Of a stretch of 64,000 nucleotides of DNA, positions 22,785 to 34,800 are shown in pieces. Both the position numbers and the translations under genes were made by a program. The notes beneath the pieces are model-generated. The model ran no database searches, was not told the DNA's origin, and saw only the letters and a program-made list of their open reading frames with translations. The stretch is taken from the NCBI GenBank assembly GCA_015501605.1, contig JADNRZ010000013.1:372001-436000 (forward strand). The letters are read 5' to 3'. Source of the DNA: Panaeolus papilionaceus. Lineage: Eukaryota; Basidiomycota; Agaricomycetes; Agaricales. The stretch's first letter is position 1, and every line of letters starts with the position of its first letter.

Positions 22785-24563
22785 TCCTTGTTGTACACGT
22801 AGTTTTATCAAGTCTTGAACTTTTGCCGTAGTCTATCATCGTGTATGCATTGAAGTTGTAAGATAAAATGTTATTTCTGAACCCGATCTTGATCCGGATG
22901 GAATCCAGATAACTCTGTACACATCTCGAGGATGGCGACATTATGGGCTCATGCGACTTCTCATGGTGATGGGCTACTGTCCGCAGCTGTTCGCAGTTCG
23001 CAGGGGCCTTGTGGATGTACGGACGCGGTCCGGGGTTTTGAGGGTTAAAATAGACGCCGGGATGCCGCAAATGGCGAGCCAGAGGTAAAAAGGCTTCCTC
23101 GAGACTTGGACTCCACTAACAGGACATCAAATGCGGTGCAAGCGGATCTTCTATGACTTCGACGATACAATACCAATTATGACGGTTCTCTTGACACTCG
23201 GTGAGTATTCTCTTCCACCATAATTCTCCTCAGGTCGTAATATGGTATTGTTTCATCGACTCGCATCTTAGAATCGGGACAAGAACGTCGCCACAGGAGG
23301 TGATGTGCAACGTTGACCAACAAAAATGTTATATCGGCTGCAGAGTGAATGTGCAGTCAGCTGTTAACTCAGGATCGTCTTGAAGCGTACATGGGTATAA
23401 TGACCCGCAAAAATAATTCTCAGTTCAAGCGTAAAGGCTTGAAGCCAGGTTAACCGGCATGGCAGTGAAAGTGAATTCCAGAGATGATTCTGGCCTGTTC
23501 ATAAAATCCTCCTCGTAGGCGCCATGTTGGGTGACCTTGTGGGTGGAACACAGGAAAGGATGAAAATGTATCTCATGTCGCCTGAATGACGAGCATACCG
23601 CAAAACTTTCCAAGAGACAATGTCTGCGACAACTTCGGAGAAGAGAAGCAACGAGAAAGTATAGGCACAAGCAGCATTTGTGCCCATTTAAAAAAAGCAT
23701 GGGCTGAGATTCAACTTTAAGATGCAGCGATAAGATGAACATTTTTCCCCGAGATAAAGCCCTTCAGAACGCAAAGCACTCCAGAAACCGCAGACCAGAG
23801 AAAAAGATCTAAAGAAAGTCTCATTGATAACGAGTCATGATTGTCTGCAGAAATGGATGACATTATGGAGAGACCCTGGCCAGGCCTTAGATGAAAAACA
23901 ATGAGTAAGGTCGCCGCAAATATGATGAATCAGACAATTTATAACTCCGACCGAAATGATTTCCCACAGTTAATTCTGGCCTTGGTATTTTCCTTTCTTG
24001 ACTAGCAGACTCAGACAAAAAATAAAACAAAAATGAGGAATATTGTTGAGAATGACATTGTTAATAACAATGTACGCTGGACCATGGTTCAGAGGAAAGA
24101 AATGGACCAGAATGCTATTGTTTAAGAGTTAGCATGTGACTGGAAATGATGTGTGACAAATGAAGACAACGGAGCCGACTTGTAGCGGAGTCGAAAACTG
24201 GGCACCCCATCGTTGGTTGTCACTCAACCACCACGCACCTCCTACACCACCGTTCTTTGGACTCCTCTTTACAGTCTTAATACGTCGAATTTGGTCCTCA
24301 CCATACTTCTCGGCACACAGGTCAATCTTTTTATACCGGAATAGCGCTCTTGTCGCTGTTTTTTCCGCTTCTTTGAAGCCAAATTCGCCTTTTCTTGGTT
24401 TTGCCTTCAGCACCAGTCTCAAAGTCGAACAAAAGCCCTAAAAACATCCCTGGATTATCCCCATTTCCAAAGATACACTATAATTCAACCACTGGACTCT
24501 TTTTCTCGCTAGAATAATCGCTATTTATACAATCGCACCCAACGTCGTTCTCTTTAATACGCC
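22785..24563. other. intergenic region upstream of RPB1
   Basis: No supported gene. It shares a near-identical sequence of about 28 bases (around 23938-23966, core AACTCCGACCGAAAT) with 19070-19098. The right end should contain the RPB1 promoter; pyrimidine-rich sequence precedes the ATG but no TATA box is obvious. Confidence 0.4.
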
Positions 24564-27500
24564 ATGCTCGGTCATCAGTTCGCCTATTCAGCGGCTCCTA
24601 TCCGCAAAGTGAAGGAGGTTCAGTTTGGTATTCTTTCGCCTGAAGAGATTGTGAGTGTTCTTGTCTTCATGTTTATGTTCTTCATCCGTTAACTTGTTGG
24701 GTCAAACAGAAAGCTATTTCCGTGGCCAAGATAGAACATCCAGAGGTTATGGACGAGGCTACCCATAAGCCAAAGATGGGCGGACTGATGGATCCTCGAA
24801 TGGGCACCATCGACCGTAACTTCAAGTGTCAGACGTGTGGAGAGGGGATGTCTGAATGTCCAGGGCACTTTGGTCATATTGAGCTGGCAAGACCTGTTTT
24901 TCATCCAGGCGCGTAACCTTACCTTCTTCCTCCAATGCCTCGTAATTTATTCTCTTGCAGGTTTCATTATCAAAGTGAAGAAGATATTGGAATGTATCTG
25001 TGTAAATTGTGGAAAGCTAAAAGCCGACATCGTGAGTCGCGTTGTTTAAATTCCTCTACTCGTTTCGCACCCCACCATCCCAATTTTCTGGGGGCTCTCT
25101 CCAAACTCATGGAGAACCCCAAACCCACACCACGTCTAGTCCCTTGACAATCGAGGGCATCCTTCTACCCGTGGCAGGGGATCATATGGCGCGCGTTTTC
25201 GGTCGCTTGATCGCCGCGTCGATCCCATTGCATCTGCTCGGTCACTGGTTGGAAACGAGGTTGTGCGGTGAAATGGGGGGCTGAACGAGGAGTGCGGAAA
25301 AAACATATGAGGCTACCTTCGGGTTCCCATAGCATGATGGAAATTGGCCAACTGCTCTCGGCTGTAACGCAACCAGGGAGTATGTTCAGGGGCCCTGCAC
25401 TTACTACTCGCTATCACTTGCCCCCTTATATTGCCCTTTTATTGTTCACTCAACAGACTATTTGTCGTTATGAGAGACACATTTGCTGACTCTTTCATCC
25501 CATCTTTGATTTATATTCGATGCAACTTACTTTTGGTTTGTATTGAAACGATGTGTGTTTCTTTTGCTACCATAAGTCCGACACGAATTTTGCGGACAAG
25601 ATCCGTCACATCCGTAATCCCAAGAAGCGTATGGCGGTTGTGTGGGCTCACTGCAAGACCAAGACTGTGTGTGATGCAGATGAACCCCCAGCAGAAGGGG
25701 AGGCAGAGTCAGAAGAACCCAAACGGGGACACGGAGGATGCGGTCATAACCAGCCTCAGATACGAAAAGAAGGAATGAAGCTTTTCGTTCAATACAAGAA
25801 GAGCAATAAAGATGACGATGATGTAGGTTTTTTTCTTGTGGAAAATCATCCAGCTGACGCCACCTTTCAAGGAGGGCAAATCTCTCCAACCGGAAAAACG
25901 ACTTATAACACCAGCTGAAGTCTATAACGTGTTTAAAAAGATGACCGACCAAGACTTAGCGCTAATTGGGTTGTCAGAAGAATACGCGCGGCCAGAGTGG
26001 ATGATTCTCACAGTCATGCCTGTTCCACCACCTCCTGTTCGTCCAAGTATTGCTGTTGATGGTGGTGCCATGCGTAGTGAGGATGATTTGACCTACAAAC
26101 TGGGAGAAATCATCAAGTCGTCAGCGAATGTTCGTCGTTGTGAACAGGAGGGTGCACCTGCCCACGTCATCTCTGAGTTTGAGCAATTGTTACAGGTGAG
26201 TACGCTCCCATGAGGGGATACCTTCGGTTTTCAAACCTTTCTTTAGTTCCACGTCGCCACCTACATGGATAACGATATTGCTGGAATCCCTCAAGCGCTA
26301 CAAAAGTCAGGACGACCTGTGAAAGCTATCCGCGCTCGACTGAAGGGCAAGGAAGGTCGTCTACGTGGTAACTTGATGGGAAAGCGTGTGGATTTCTCCG
26401 CCCGCACAGTTATTACCGGTGATCCCAACCTTGAGCTTGATGAGGTCGGCGTTCCCCGTAGCATTGCCATGAACTTGACCTATCCGGAACGAGGTATGCT
26501 TACGATCCATCAGCGATCAGAGAGCTATAACTGACAGTCCTGGCCCAGTGACACCGTACAACATCACTTATCTTCAGGAGTTGGTTCGTAATGGACCTAC
26601 TGCATATCCTGGAGCTCGGTACGTTGTGCGAGACACAGGGGAGCGTATCGATCTCCGATATAACAAACGGACGGACGCCTTTTTGCAATACGGTTGGATC
26701 GTTGAACGCCACCTGAAGGATGGAGAGTATGTACCTTGGAAACATCCCAACTTGCTTATTACTCACATTATATCCAGCTATGTTCTTTTCAATCGTCAAC
26801 CCTCTCTACACAAGATGAGTATGATGAGTCATCGTATCCGTTTGATGCCCTATTCCAGTAAGTGCATTCTCCTTTATCCCGTCTGTGGATGTGTCGTTGA
26901 CCACCATTCTCTAGCCTTCCGCTTGAATCTTTCCGTGTAAGATTTGATGCATAAGTGCACTAAGCACCGTGTTGAAAATTTTCCATTCTAGAACACCTCC
27001 TTATAATGCTGATTTCGATGGAGATGAAATGAACATGCAGTATGTATCACACGTTAATTCTACGGCACTCATCATCTAAATATTCTCTCCAGCATTCCTC
27101 AAAGCGAAGAGACGCGAGCCGAACTGAGTCAAATCGCTTGGGTCCCTCGACAGGTCCGTTTATTACTAATGTACCCTGCTCAATACTCATCCCTCTATAG
27201 ATCATCTCCCCGCAAGCCAACAAACCCGTTATGGGTATTGTGCAGGACACCCTGTGCGGTATCCGTAAATTTACCCTTCGTGATACTTTCCTCGACTGGA
27301 ATCTAGTCCAGAACATCTTGCTGTGGGTGCCTGAATGGGACGGCACAATCCCATCACCCGCTATCCTGAAGCCCAAGCCATTATGGACCGGAAAGCAAAT
27401 ACTCAGCTTGGCCATTCCTCGAGGTATTAACATCCATCGTTCTCCCGATCCCAAGTCATCCAACCCCGTCTTCGACGATGGTGTTCTCATTGAGAATGGA

Positions 27501-30500
27501 GACGTCATCTTTGGCATTATTGAGAAGAAAACAGTGGGTGCTTCACAAGGTGGTCTTGTACACGTCGTGTTCCGCGAGAAGGGTCCAGAGGCGACAAAGC
27601 AGCTGTTCACTGGTCTGCAGATGGTCGTTAACTACTGGCTGTTCCACAATGGTTTCAGTATCGGTATCGGTGACACCATTGCCGACAGCAACACCATGGA
27701 TTTCATTACGAAGACAATTGCGGACAGTAAAGCCAAAGTCGCCCAGATCATCGAAGATGCCCACCACGACAAACTGAAGCCAGAGCCCGGTATGACTATT
27801 CGCGAATCTTTCGAGAGCAAGGTTCAGACCGAGCTCAACAAAGCTCGTGATACATCCGGTCGCTATGCCGAGAAGCATTTGAAGGAGGACAACAACGTCA
27901 AGCAGATGGTCGTCGCCGGTTCAAAGGGTTCCTATATCAATATCTCCCAGATGTCTTCTTGTGTGGGTCAACAATCCGTGGAAGGTCGCCGCATCCCCTT
28001 CGGTTTCAAGCATCGCACTCTACCCCATTTCACTAAGGATGATTTCAGTCCCGAGTCTCGTGGTTTCGTCGAAAACTCATATCTTCGTGGTCTTACGCCG
28101 CAAGAGTTCTTCTTCCACGCCATGGCTGGTCGTGAAGGTCTTATCGATACTGCTGTCAAGACTGCCGAAACTGGTTACATCCAGCGTCGCCTTGTTAAGG
28201 CCTTGGAAGATGTCATGGTTTGCTATGACGGTACCGTTCGCAATTCACTGGGAGATCTCATCCAATTCGTTTACGGAGAGGATGGTATGGATGGTGCCTA
28301 CATCGAGAAGCAGAACATTGAAACATTCAGCATGAGCGACAAAGAGTTTGAGCACAATTACCGTGTGGATGTTACCGATCCTGCTGGAGGATTCCTGCCT
28401 TCAGCACTTCAAGTTGGTCTTGATGATAGCTCGCTTGAGCTACAGGCGAAGTTGGATGAGGAGTACGCACGTCTGGTCGAGGACCGCAGGTTGCTTCGTG
28501 AATTTATTTTCCCCCGCACTCCCACCACACAGCCCCATTACCTCCCTGTCAACCTTTACCGTATCGTGCAAAATGCAGTCCAGATTTTCCACATCGACCG
28601 CAGAAAGCCCAGCGACCTGGAACCCGCCTATATCGTTGATGCTTTACAGGCCTTGGAGAAGAGGCTCATTGTTGTTCGTGGTGATGATCATCTAAGCTCA
28701 GAGGCTCAGGAGAACGCCACCCTCAACTTCCGCATGCATCTCCGCGCCACGTTTGCGTCACGTCGGGTGTTGGAGAAGTTCCATCTGACTCGTGAGGCGT
28801 TTGATTGGGTGCTAGGTGAAGTTGAGACCAAATTCAACCAATCCATTGCTCACCCCGGTGAAATGTGTGGTACCCTTGCTGCTCAGTCTATCGGTGAACC
28901 TGCTACCCAGATGACGCTCAATACTTTCCACTATGCTGGTGTGTCCAGTAAGAACGTCACGCTCGGTGTGCCCCGTTTGAAGGAAATTATCAATGTCGCG
29001 ACAAATATCAAGACCCCATCCCTTACCGTGTACCTGCAACCCGAGATTGCATCATCCTTGACATCGGCCAAAAACGTCCAGCAGGACTTGGTTTATACCT
29101 CTTTGCGCACCGTTACCGCCGCTGTTGAGATTTGGTACGACCCAGATCCCCAATCAACCATCATCGATGAGGATGCCGACTTTGTGGAGTCCTTCTTCGC
29201 CATTCCTGACGAGGAAATCGAACGGAGTTTGCCCCGTCAGTCACCTTGGCTGCTTCGTCTTGAACTTGATCGTGCAAAGATGATCGATCGTAGGTTAACG
29301 ATGAACTACGTTGCTGGTCGCATTTCGGCCAATTTCAACGATGATTTGTTCGTCATCTGGAGTGAAGATAACTCGGAGAAGTTGATCATCCGTTGTCGTG
29401 TGTTGGGTGGTGGTAGCATGGTTCAGGACAAGGACGAAGATATTGTTGGCAACGACGAGGACACCTTCTTGAAGCAGGTTGAACATGCTATGCTCAACTC
29501 CATCACCCTTCGTGGCGTTAAGGGCATCAAGCGTGTCTTTTTGACGGATCAAAAAAAGGTCACTATCTCGGAGGATGGTAGCATTGCTATGGGCAAGGAG
29601 AAGGAGTGGGTATTGGAAACCGACGGAATCAACTTGAAGACGGTTATGTGTATCGACGGTGTTGACTTCACGAGGACGTACTCCAACAACTGCATTGAAA
29701 TCTTCGACGTTTTGGGTATTGAGGCAGCTCGCACGGCGTTGATGCGTGAATTGCGTGGTGTCATCGAATTCGATGGTTCCTACGTCAATTATCGACATCT
29801 CGCGCTTCTTTGCGACTTGATGACCCATCGCGGTACGCTTATGGCTATCACCCGTCACGGTATCAATCGTTCCGACACTGGTGCTCTCATGCGTTGCTCT
29901 TTCGAAGAGACTGTCGAAATTTTGATGGAGGCTGCTGCCGTGGGTGACAAGGATGACTGCCATGGTATTGCAGAGAACGTCATGTTCGGGCAGATGGCAC
30001 CTATGGGTACTGGTGCATTCGATGTTGCTCTGGACATTGACATGTTGAAGGACGCCATTGTAGATCACCGCCTCCCTGTTCAGTCTATGATGGCTGCACA
30101 GGTTGACGGTGGTATGACTCCTGGACAGGTCGCAATGACGCCTTACGATACCAACTCCCCCATGTGGCAGGATGGGCTGTTCAAGGGAGATCCCACTTCA
30201 GCGTCGTTCTCGCCACTTGCTTCCAATGGTGCTGACGACAGCGGGTCCTTCCCTTTCCATCCCTATATCCAAAGCCCAGGACGTGGTGGAATGTCGCCAG
30301 GTGGTATTGGATACAGCCCCAGCTCCCCCAATGCATACACGCCCACTTCTCCAAGCTTTGTCCCTCAGTCTCCCTTCAGTGGAGCGACGTCACCATTTAC
30401 AACCTCCCCTTACGCGACATCACCTTATTACGACCGCAAAGGTCCTACTTCACCAACATACTCACCAACTTCACCTGCTCTCGTTCTTACTTCTCCTGGG

Positions 30501-31249
30501 TATTCACCAACGAGTCCCCGCTACTCGCCAACATCACCCTCCTTCTCACCTACCTCTCCCCGGTATAGCCCTCAATCCCCGTCTTTCAGTCCAACCTCAC
30601 CGCGGTACTCGCCTACTAGTCCTTCGTTTAGTCCTGCTTCCCCACGTTGTAAGTCGGTTTAAAATCTGAAATTATTTGTATTTGCTAAACATATTCTCCT
30701 AGATTCACCCAGTATGTTAAATTCACACTTTAGCAACAACCTTACTGACCAGTCTACCCACCCCTTTTCATCGATCTTTAGCTTGTATGTGCTCAATGCT
30801 GATTTTCACTATCATTTTTTAACCTTAATCTTTCAGCCCCTGCTCATATGTCGCCTTCATCACCAAAATACTCTCCCACATCCCCTATGGCCTCTCCTTC
30901 ATCGCCCAAATATTGTATGTTGTCTTTAACTGGCTTTTCACAATTTAAACTGACACTCCCCTTTCCCTAGCCCCTACCTCTCCGACATACTCCCCAGCTT
31001 GTACGTATTTACAACATCGCTTCGTAATATTTTACTGACAATTTTTTCCACGTTCAGCTCCTGCTGGATACTGTGAGTCGCATTAGATGCTTGCAATACT
31101 GTAAATAAATGACTGACCACCGTTCTGCAGCACCCGCATCACCTGTATACAGTCCGACGTCGCCCGGTTGGTCGCCGTCGAGCCCATCTTACAATCAGAA
31201 TGGGTCGTCGCGAAGCCACGCATACCAACAGAAGCCTTCTTATGATTAA
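24564..31249 (+). CDS. RPB1: RNA polymerase II largest subunit RPB1
   Basis: Exons: 24564-24650, 24710-24908, 24961-25031, 25577-25822, 25872-26195, 26247-26493, 26549-26726, 26778-26857, 26915-26936, 26992-27039, 27093-27153, 27201-30648, 30703-30711, probably 30782-30784, 30837-30914, 30971-31000, 31058-31072 and 31131-31249. All phases close, giving about 1754 aa. Visible landmarks are the N-terminal zinc site ([17 protein letters not shown]), the catalytic Mg-binding [11 protein letters not shown], the bridge-helix/trigger-loop region ([23 protein letters not shown]) and a C-terminal domain of YSPTSPS-like heptads, several degenerate, ending SYNQNGSS...QKPSYD. It is the catalytic subunit that synthesises mRNA in the nucleus. 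Oddities: a GC donor at 24909, a 545-bp third intron, and a CTD end cut into micro-exons of 9, 3, 30 and 15 nt. Confidence 0.97.
25032..25576 (+). other. unusually long RPB1 intron (545 bp)
   Basis: It begins GTGAGT and ends CATAAG, and separates two conserved coding blocks in phase 0 (KLKADI and [11 protein letters not shown]). The other RPB1 introns are about 48-70 bp. I see no inverted repeats or recognisable protein in it. Confidence 0.85.
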
Positions 31250-32022
31250 GTTCTTTCGTCCATTATACTGTCATCGTAGCCTAGTATACTCTTTACCCCT
31301 CAAACAATCTACCCGCTTTCATTCTTCACTTGTAGAATAATAACATATCCATCCCTTTTTTGCTATTTTGGAGATTTGGCTATTTCTTCTTGATTTCGAG
31401 TCTTTGGTCCTGATTGCCTTTGTTCATTGTATCGTCGCCAGTTAAGACTTTTTTGGAGGCCTGTATCTACAGCATTGGCAATACATTGCTTTGAGCCATT
31501 CAAAAATCTTTGACCGATGATAGGACAGCCGAGGACATCCGCTAGGCTCAGCGACATGAAATCGACATCAGATGAAATGCACTTGGCTGATCTACGTTGA
31601 AAAGACTGCAAGTAAGAATAGCTTTGCGATTGTCTAGGTTAAAAAGATATCGCATGCCGTCTACCTAGTATATCCTTTTTCTGGTCATTAGACAGGTGGG
31701 AAACGGAGTCAGTACAAATGTCAATCACTGCAGGTGGTCATTTGAGCCTGCCGCTCTGTACTCTCCCATTGTACTACTTTGAATCTGGCACGTTTAATAC
31801 GACGCTCTGATGGATGGCATTGCCCGCTACCTAGCCTCTCGAATAGCTCATGAAGGATTGAACATCATAACTTCAGAGTTTCTGTGTCGTCGATTGGTTT
31901 CATTAAATTTACATAATTTGGAAACACGATTGGTACTCAGCATGTCCATCGGCTCCTCAACTGAATGAAAGCCAGGGACAGTCTGGAGATCTTTATCGCC
32001 AGCCACCTTTCACTGTTCCACA
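31250..32022. other. intergenic region
   Basis: RPB1 3' UTR and promoter of the DUF4246 gene. An 82-codon minus-strand frame at 31363-31611 has no supporting features. Nothing else seen. Confidence 0.4.
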
Positions 32023-34110
32023 ATGGCATCCCAACAACCCAACCGTCTTCCTGGCTTTGGTCTTCCCCTTAACCATGTTCCTGATGAGCAAGATGAGGAC
32101 TATTTCGGCGAGTTGTACCCCAACGCGCTTAGCTTCAGTGCGATGAAGGCTGGCCAAGTTGTGTGCGTCGCGAGTAGTATCTATCTCAGCTTAACAGCGA
32201 TGAGCTCATTCCCTCTAATAGGTTACCTATGACAACTCTGCGGGAACTGGCTATGCTGCAGTTCATGAACTCTGTGACAGACAAGCCTGATTGGCATATC
32301 AAGGTACGAGATGAAACTGCACCCTATCGTCCCATGATTTCAACACAACAAGCCACCAGGTTCATGACGACGCCATTGTTGAAAAATGGGAAAACGAGGT
32401 GTTTGCCTCGCGTTCAGATTTCACGGAGAAGATGTTCAAACACTGCATCCAAGAGCTAAAATACATGTCAAGTTCTGTGCCTGAATCACCGATCCCTCCC
32501 CCACCAATTATTGTGTATGACGCGAACGTGGTCAAGGCGGATTTCGCAGTAACACTGGAAATCAAAAGAGAACTTCAAGATACAATGGAAGAGTTTGAAA
32601 GTAAAATACCTGAACGCCTCAGGGACTGGCACCCCTTTTCCGACAACAAGGTGCTGGATCTTGTTCATCCATCTCTCTTTCCTCTTGTCTATGGAACAAC
32701 CCGTATCCTTGAGCACGGTACCACGACACTAGCGGACTGCACCATGAGATCTGGCGAAGGCAAAGTCCTCCCTGTTCCTCCCTATAGCGACGGAATTGAA
32801 TTTGAACAAAATACAACATACAGAATCCCTTCACGGTGGGATTGGGAACGGTATGTTGGCTCCAGCCCGAAATTTCTCAGCAGAAGATTTCAATGGCTTC
32901 CTTGTGAAGTCGATATATCCAATAAAGAGTGTAGGTTAGTTGATTTTATCTGGTCCTTCGACACCCACGACCTTCTACTGAATCAAACACAATAAATATC
33001 CAGAATCACAAGCTATATCAACAATCTGCACCCACAAGAAACGAAGATATACCACTTGGTTGCCAAAGTCATTGATGCAGCGATCCCCGTGTGGGAGCTC
33101 GCTTTACCCGCTGTGATAAAAGGTCGTTTAGATATCCCTCCCAATAGGATCTCTTACAATGTGGTCAGCTATGACCCTCATCCAGAATATGGACCTGACA
33201 CGGATGGGCCTCAGCAACTGCCCGACGAGGATGAAGACGACTACTGGGAACGCAGGAGTGCATGGTACGACGCAACACGAAAAGTTGTTCTCCCTGAACC
33301 GGGAGATTTTGAGCCTAGACCACCCTTCAAGTCTTCCAGCATTCGAGAGAAGTACCGCCATCGGGGTCTTCAAGTTATTGTCAAATTTGCCAACATCATG
33401 TTGAGTCCAGACAAGCCGTCTTATGACGGCGGGTCGTGGCATGTTGAGGGTCAGCTCGTATGTCCATCGTCAACTCTCTCCCTCAACTGCTAATTTAGTT
33501 ATTTCAGAATGAACACATAGTGGCCACAGCTTTGTACTATTATTCTTCGTGCAACACTACCCCGACGTTCCTTTCATTCCGCAAGCAAATTAGCACAGTA
33601 TACGAGGACATGGGTATTTCCTACGAACAGAACCTCCACGACTGGTTGGAAGAGGTATTTGGCTGCGAGCAAGATGGTCCAGGCATTCAGGATCTTGGGA
33701 GCGTTCAAACCCGAGAGGGAAGGCTTTTGGCATTCCCCAACGTCCTGCAGCATTGCGTGGAACCGTTTGAGCTGGCTGATCCATCAAAGCCGGGTCATCG
33801 AAAAATTCTTGCACTTTTCCTAGTGGACCCCAATATTAAGATTATCAGCACAGCACACGTCCCATGCCAAAGGAAAGACTGGTGGGCACCAGAAGTGGTA
33901 AAACGACAATCCGCGGAAGGCTCAACGACTACTTTGGGTCAGCTTCCAGCAGAACTCTTGACAGAGATTTTCAATGAAGTCAATGGGTTCCCATTGGGAA
34001 TGGAAGAGGCAAAGGACTTGAGACTCGAGTTGATGGAGGAACGAAGAGCACATATCAAAACCCACGATGATGTCTTTCAAAACAATATTTTCAACTTATG
34101 CGAGCATTGA
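32023..34110 (+). CDS. DUF4246 family protein, probable Fe(II)/2-oxoglutarate oxygenase
   Basis: Five exons join in phase: 32023-32162, 32222-32303, 32360-32934, 33004-33457 and 33508-34110, giving 617 aa. The start RLPGFGLPLN and later GGSWHVEGQLNEH (residues 408-420) and HRKILALFLVDPN are hallmarks of DUF4246. His412, Glu414 and a later His, with the Arg of HRKI, fit the metal and 2-oxoglutarate ligands of the dioxygenase fold; this assignment is inference. The substrate is unknown. No signal peptide or membrane segment is seen, so it is likely cytosolic. It lies 690 bp upstream of, and on the same strand as, an NRPS-like reductase, so the two may act in one small metabolic pathway; DUF4246 genes are also frequent in fungi outside clusters. 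Confidence 0.82.
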
Positions 34111-34800
34111 TATCGAATTTGTATTCGAGAATTATCACCCTTTTATGTCAGTATAAAAACCTGTACCAGACCTTGCTCCGGTCCCGACTTCTCAGCAGCC
34201 AAATATCGATGAAGGTGGCTTGGAACAAACCTACTGCTGATGCACCAAGTGTATCCAAAAGCTCTGGGTATATCCGCTGATTGTTGTAGCGTGTTTGTTA
34301 TGTCCCTCTCCCTTAAAGTTAACTCCATTACATTACGCGGTTGAGATGTTATTTTTCCAATCATCTATGACTTTTCTAGGATCTTAAGCTTACCACAAAC
34401 CACTTCTTGCTATCAAAATAACTCGTATGGCTTAATAAAAACTGTCGACTTACAAAGCTCAATGTTCTCGCACAAATTCCTTGTTCTCATAGTTCTATCT
34501 TCGTCCAATAAAGCTGAGAGGAGGCTTTTCTAAGTAATTTTGACTGACGAGCCGCAGCCTTCTTGTTTGTCATTTGACAAGGTTTGACAAGCTATCCTGA
34601 CGTTATCCGGACATCTTGGGCATCTCAAGTTTGCAGGGTGCTCCCAGTCAGAGAATATAATGAAGAACCAGTTGGCTCTGCACTTTTGTTCTTTATCTGC
34701 TCTGCTACTATTTTGAGACAACCTTTTAAAGGTCCCATGGAACACATATAAATGCCCCTGTGATAAAAAATCCACCTAGTTTCTGCGTAAGCAAACCACG
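34111..34800. other. intergenic region, promoter of the NRPS-like gene
   Basis: No gene seen. It contains the 3' UTR of the DUF4246 gene and a TATA-like box just before the next gene. Confidence 0.4.
34747..34753 (+). promoter_or_regulatory. TATA box of the NRPS-like gene
   Basis: TATAAAT stands about 50 bp before the ATG at 34801, the same distance as in the transposase and proline dehydrogenase genes of this window. Confidence 0.45.

Noticed and set aside
25042..25489. Open frames within the long RPB1 intron as a nested gene
   Set aside because: They overlap each other in different frames, match nothing I know, and the intron borders fit the conserved RPB1 frame.
27047..30068. Several long minus-strand frames inside RPB1
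   Set aside because: They are antisense shadows of a strongly conserved coding exon and have no recognisable content.
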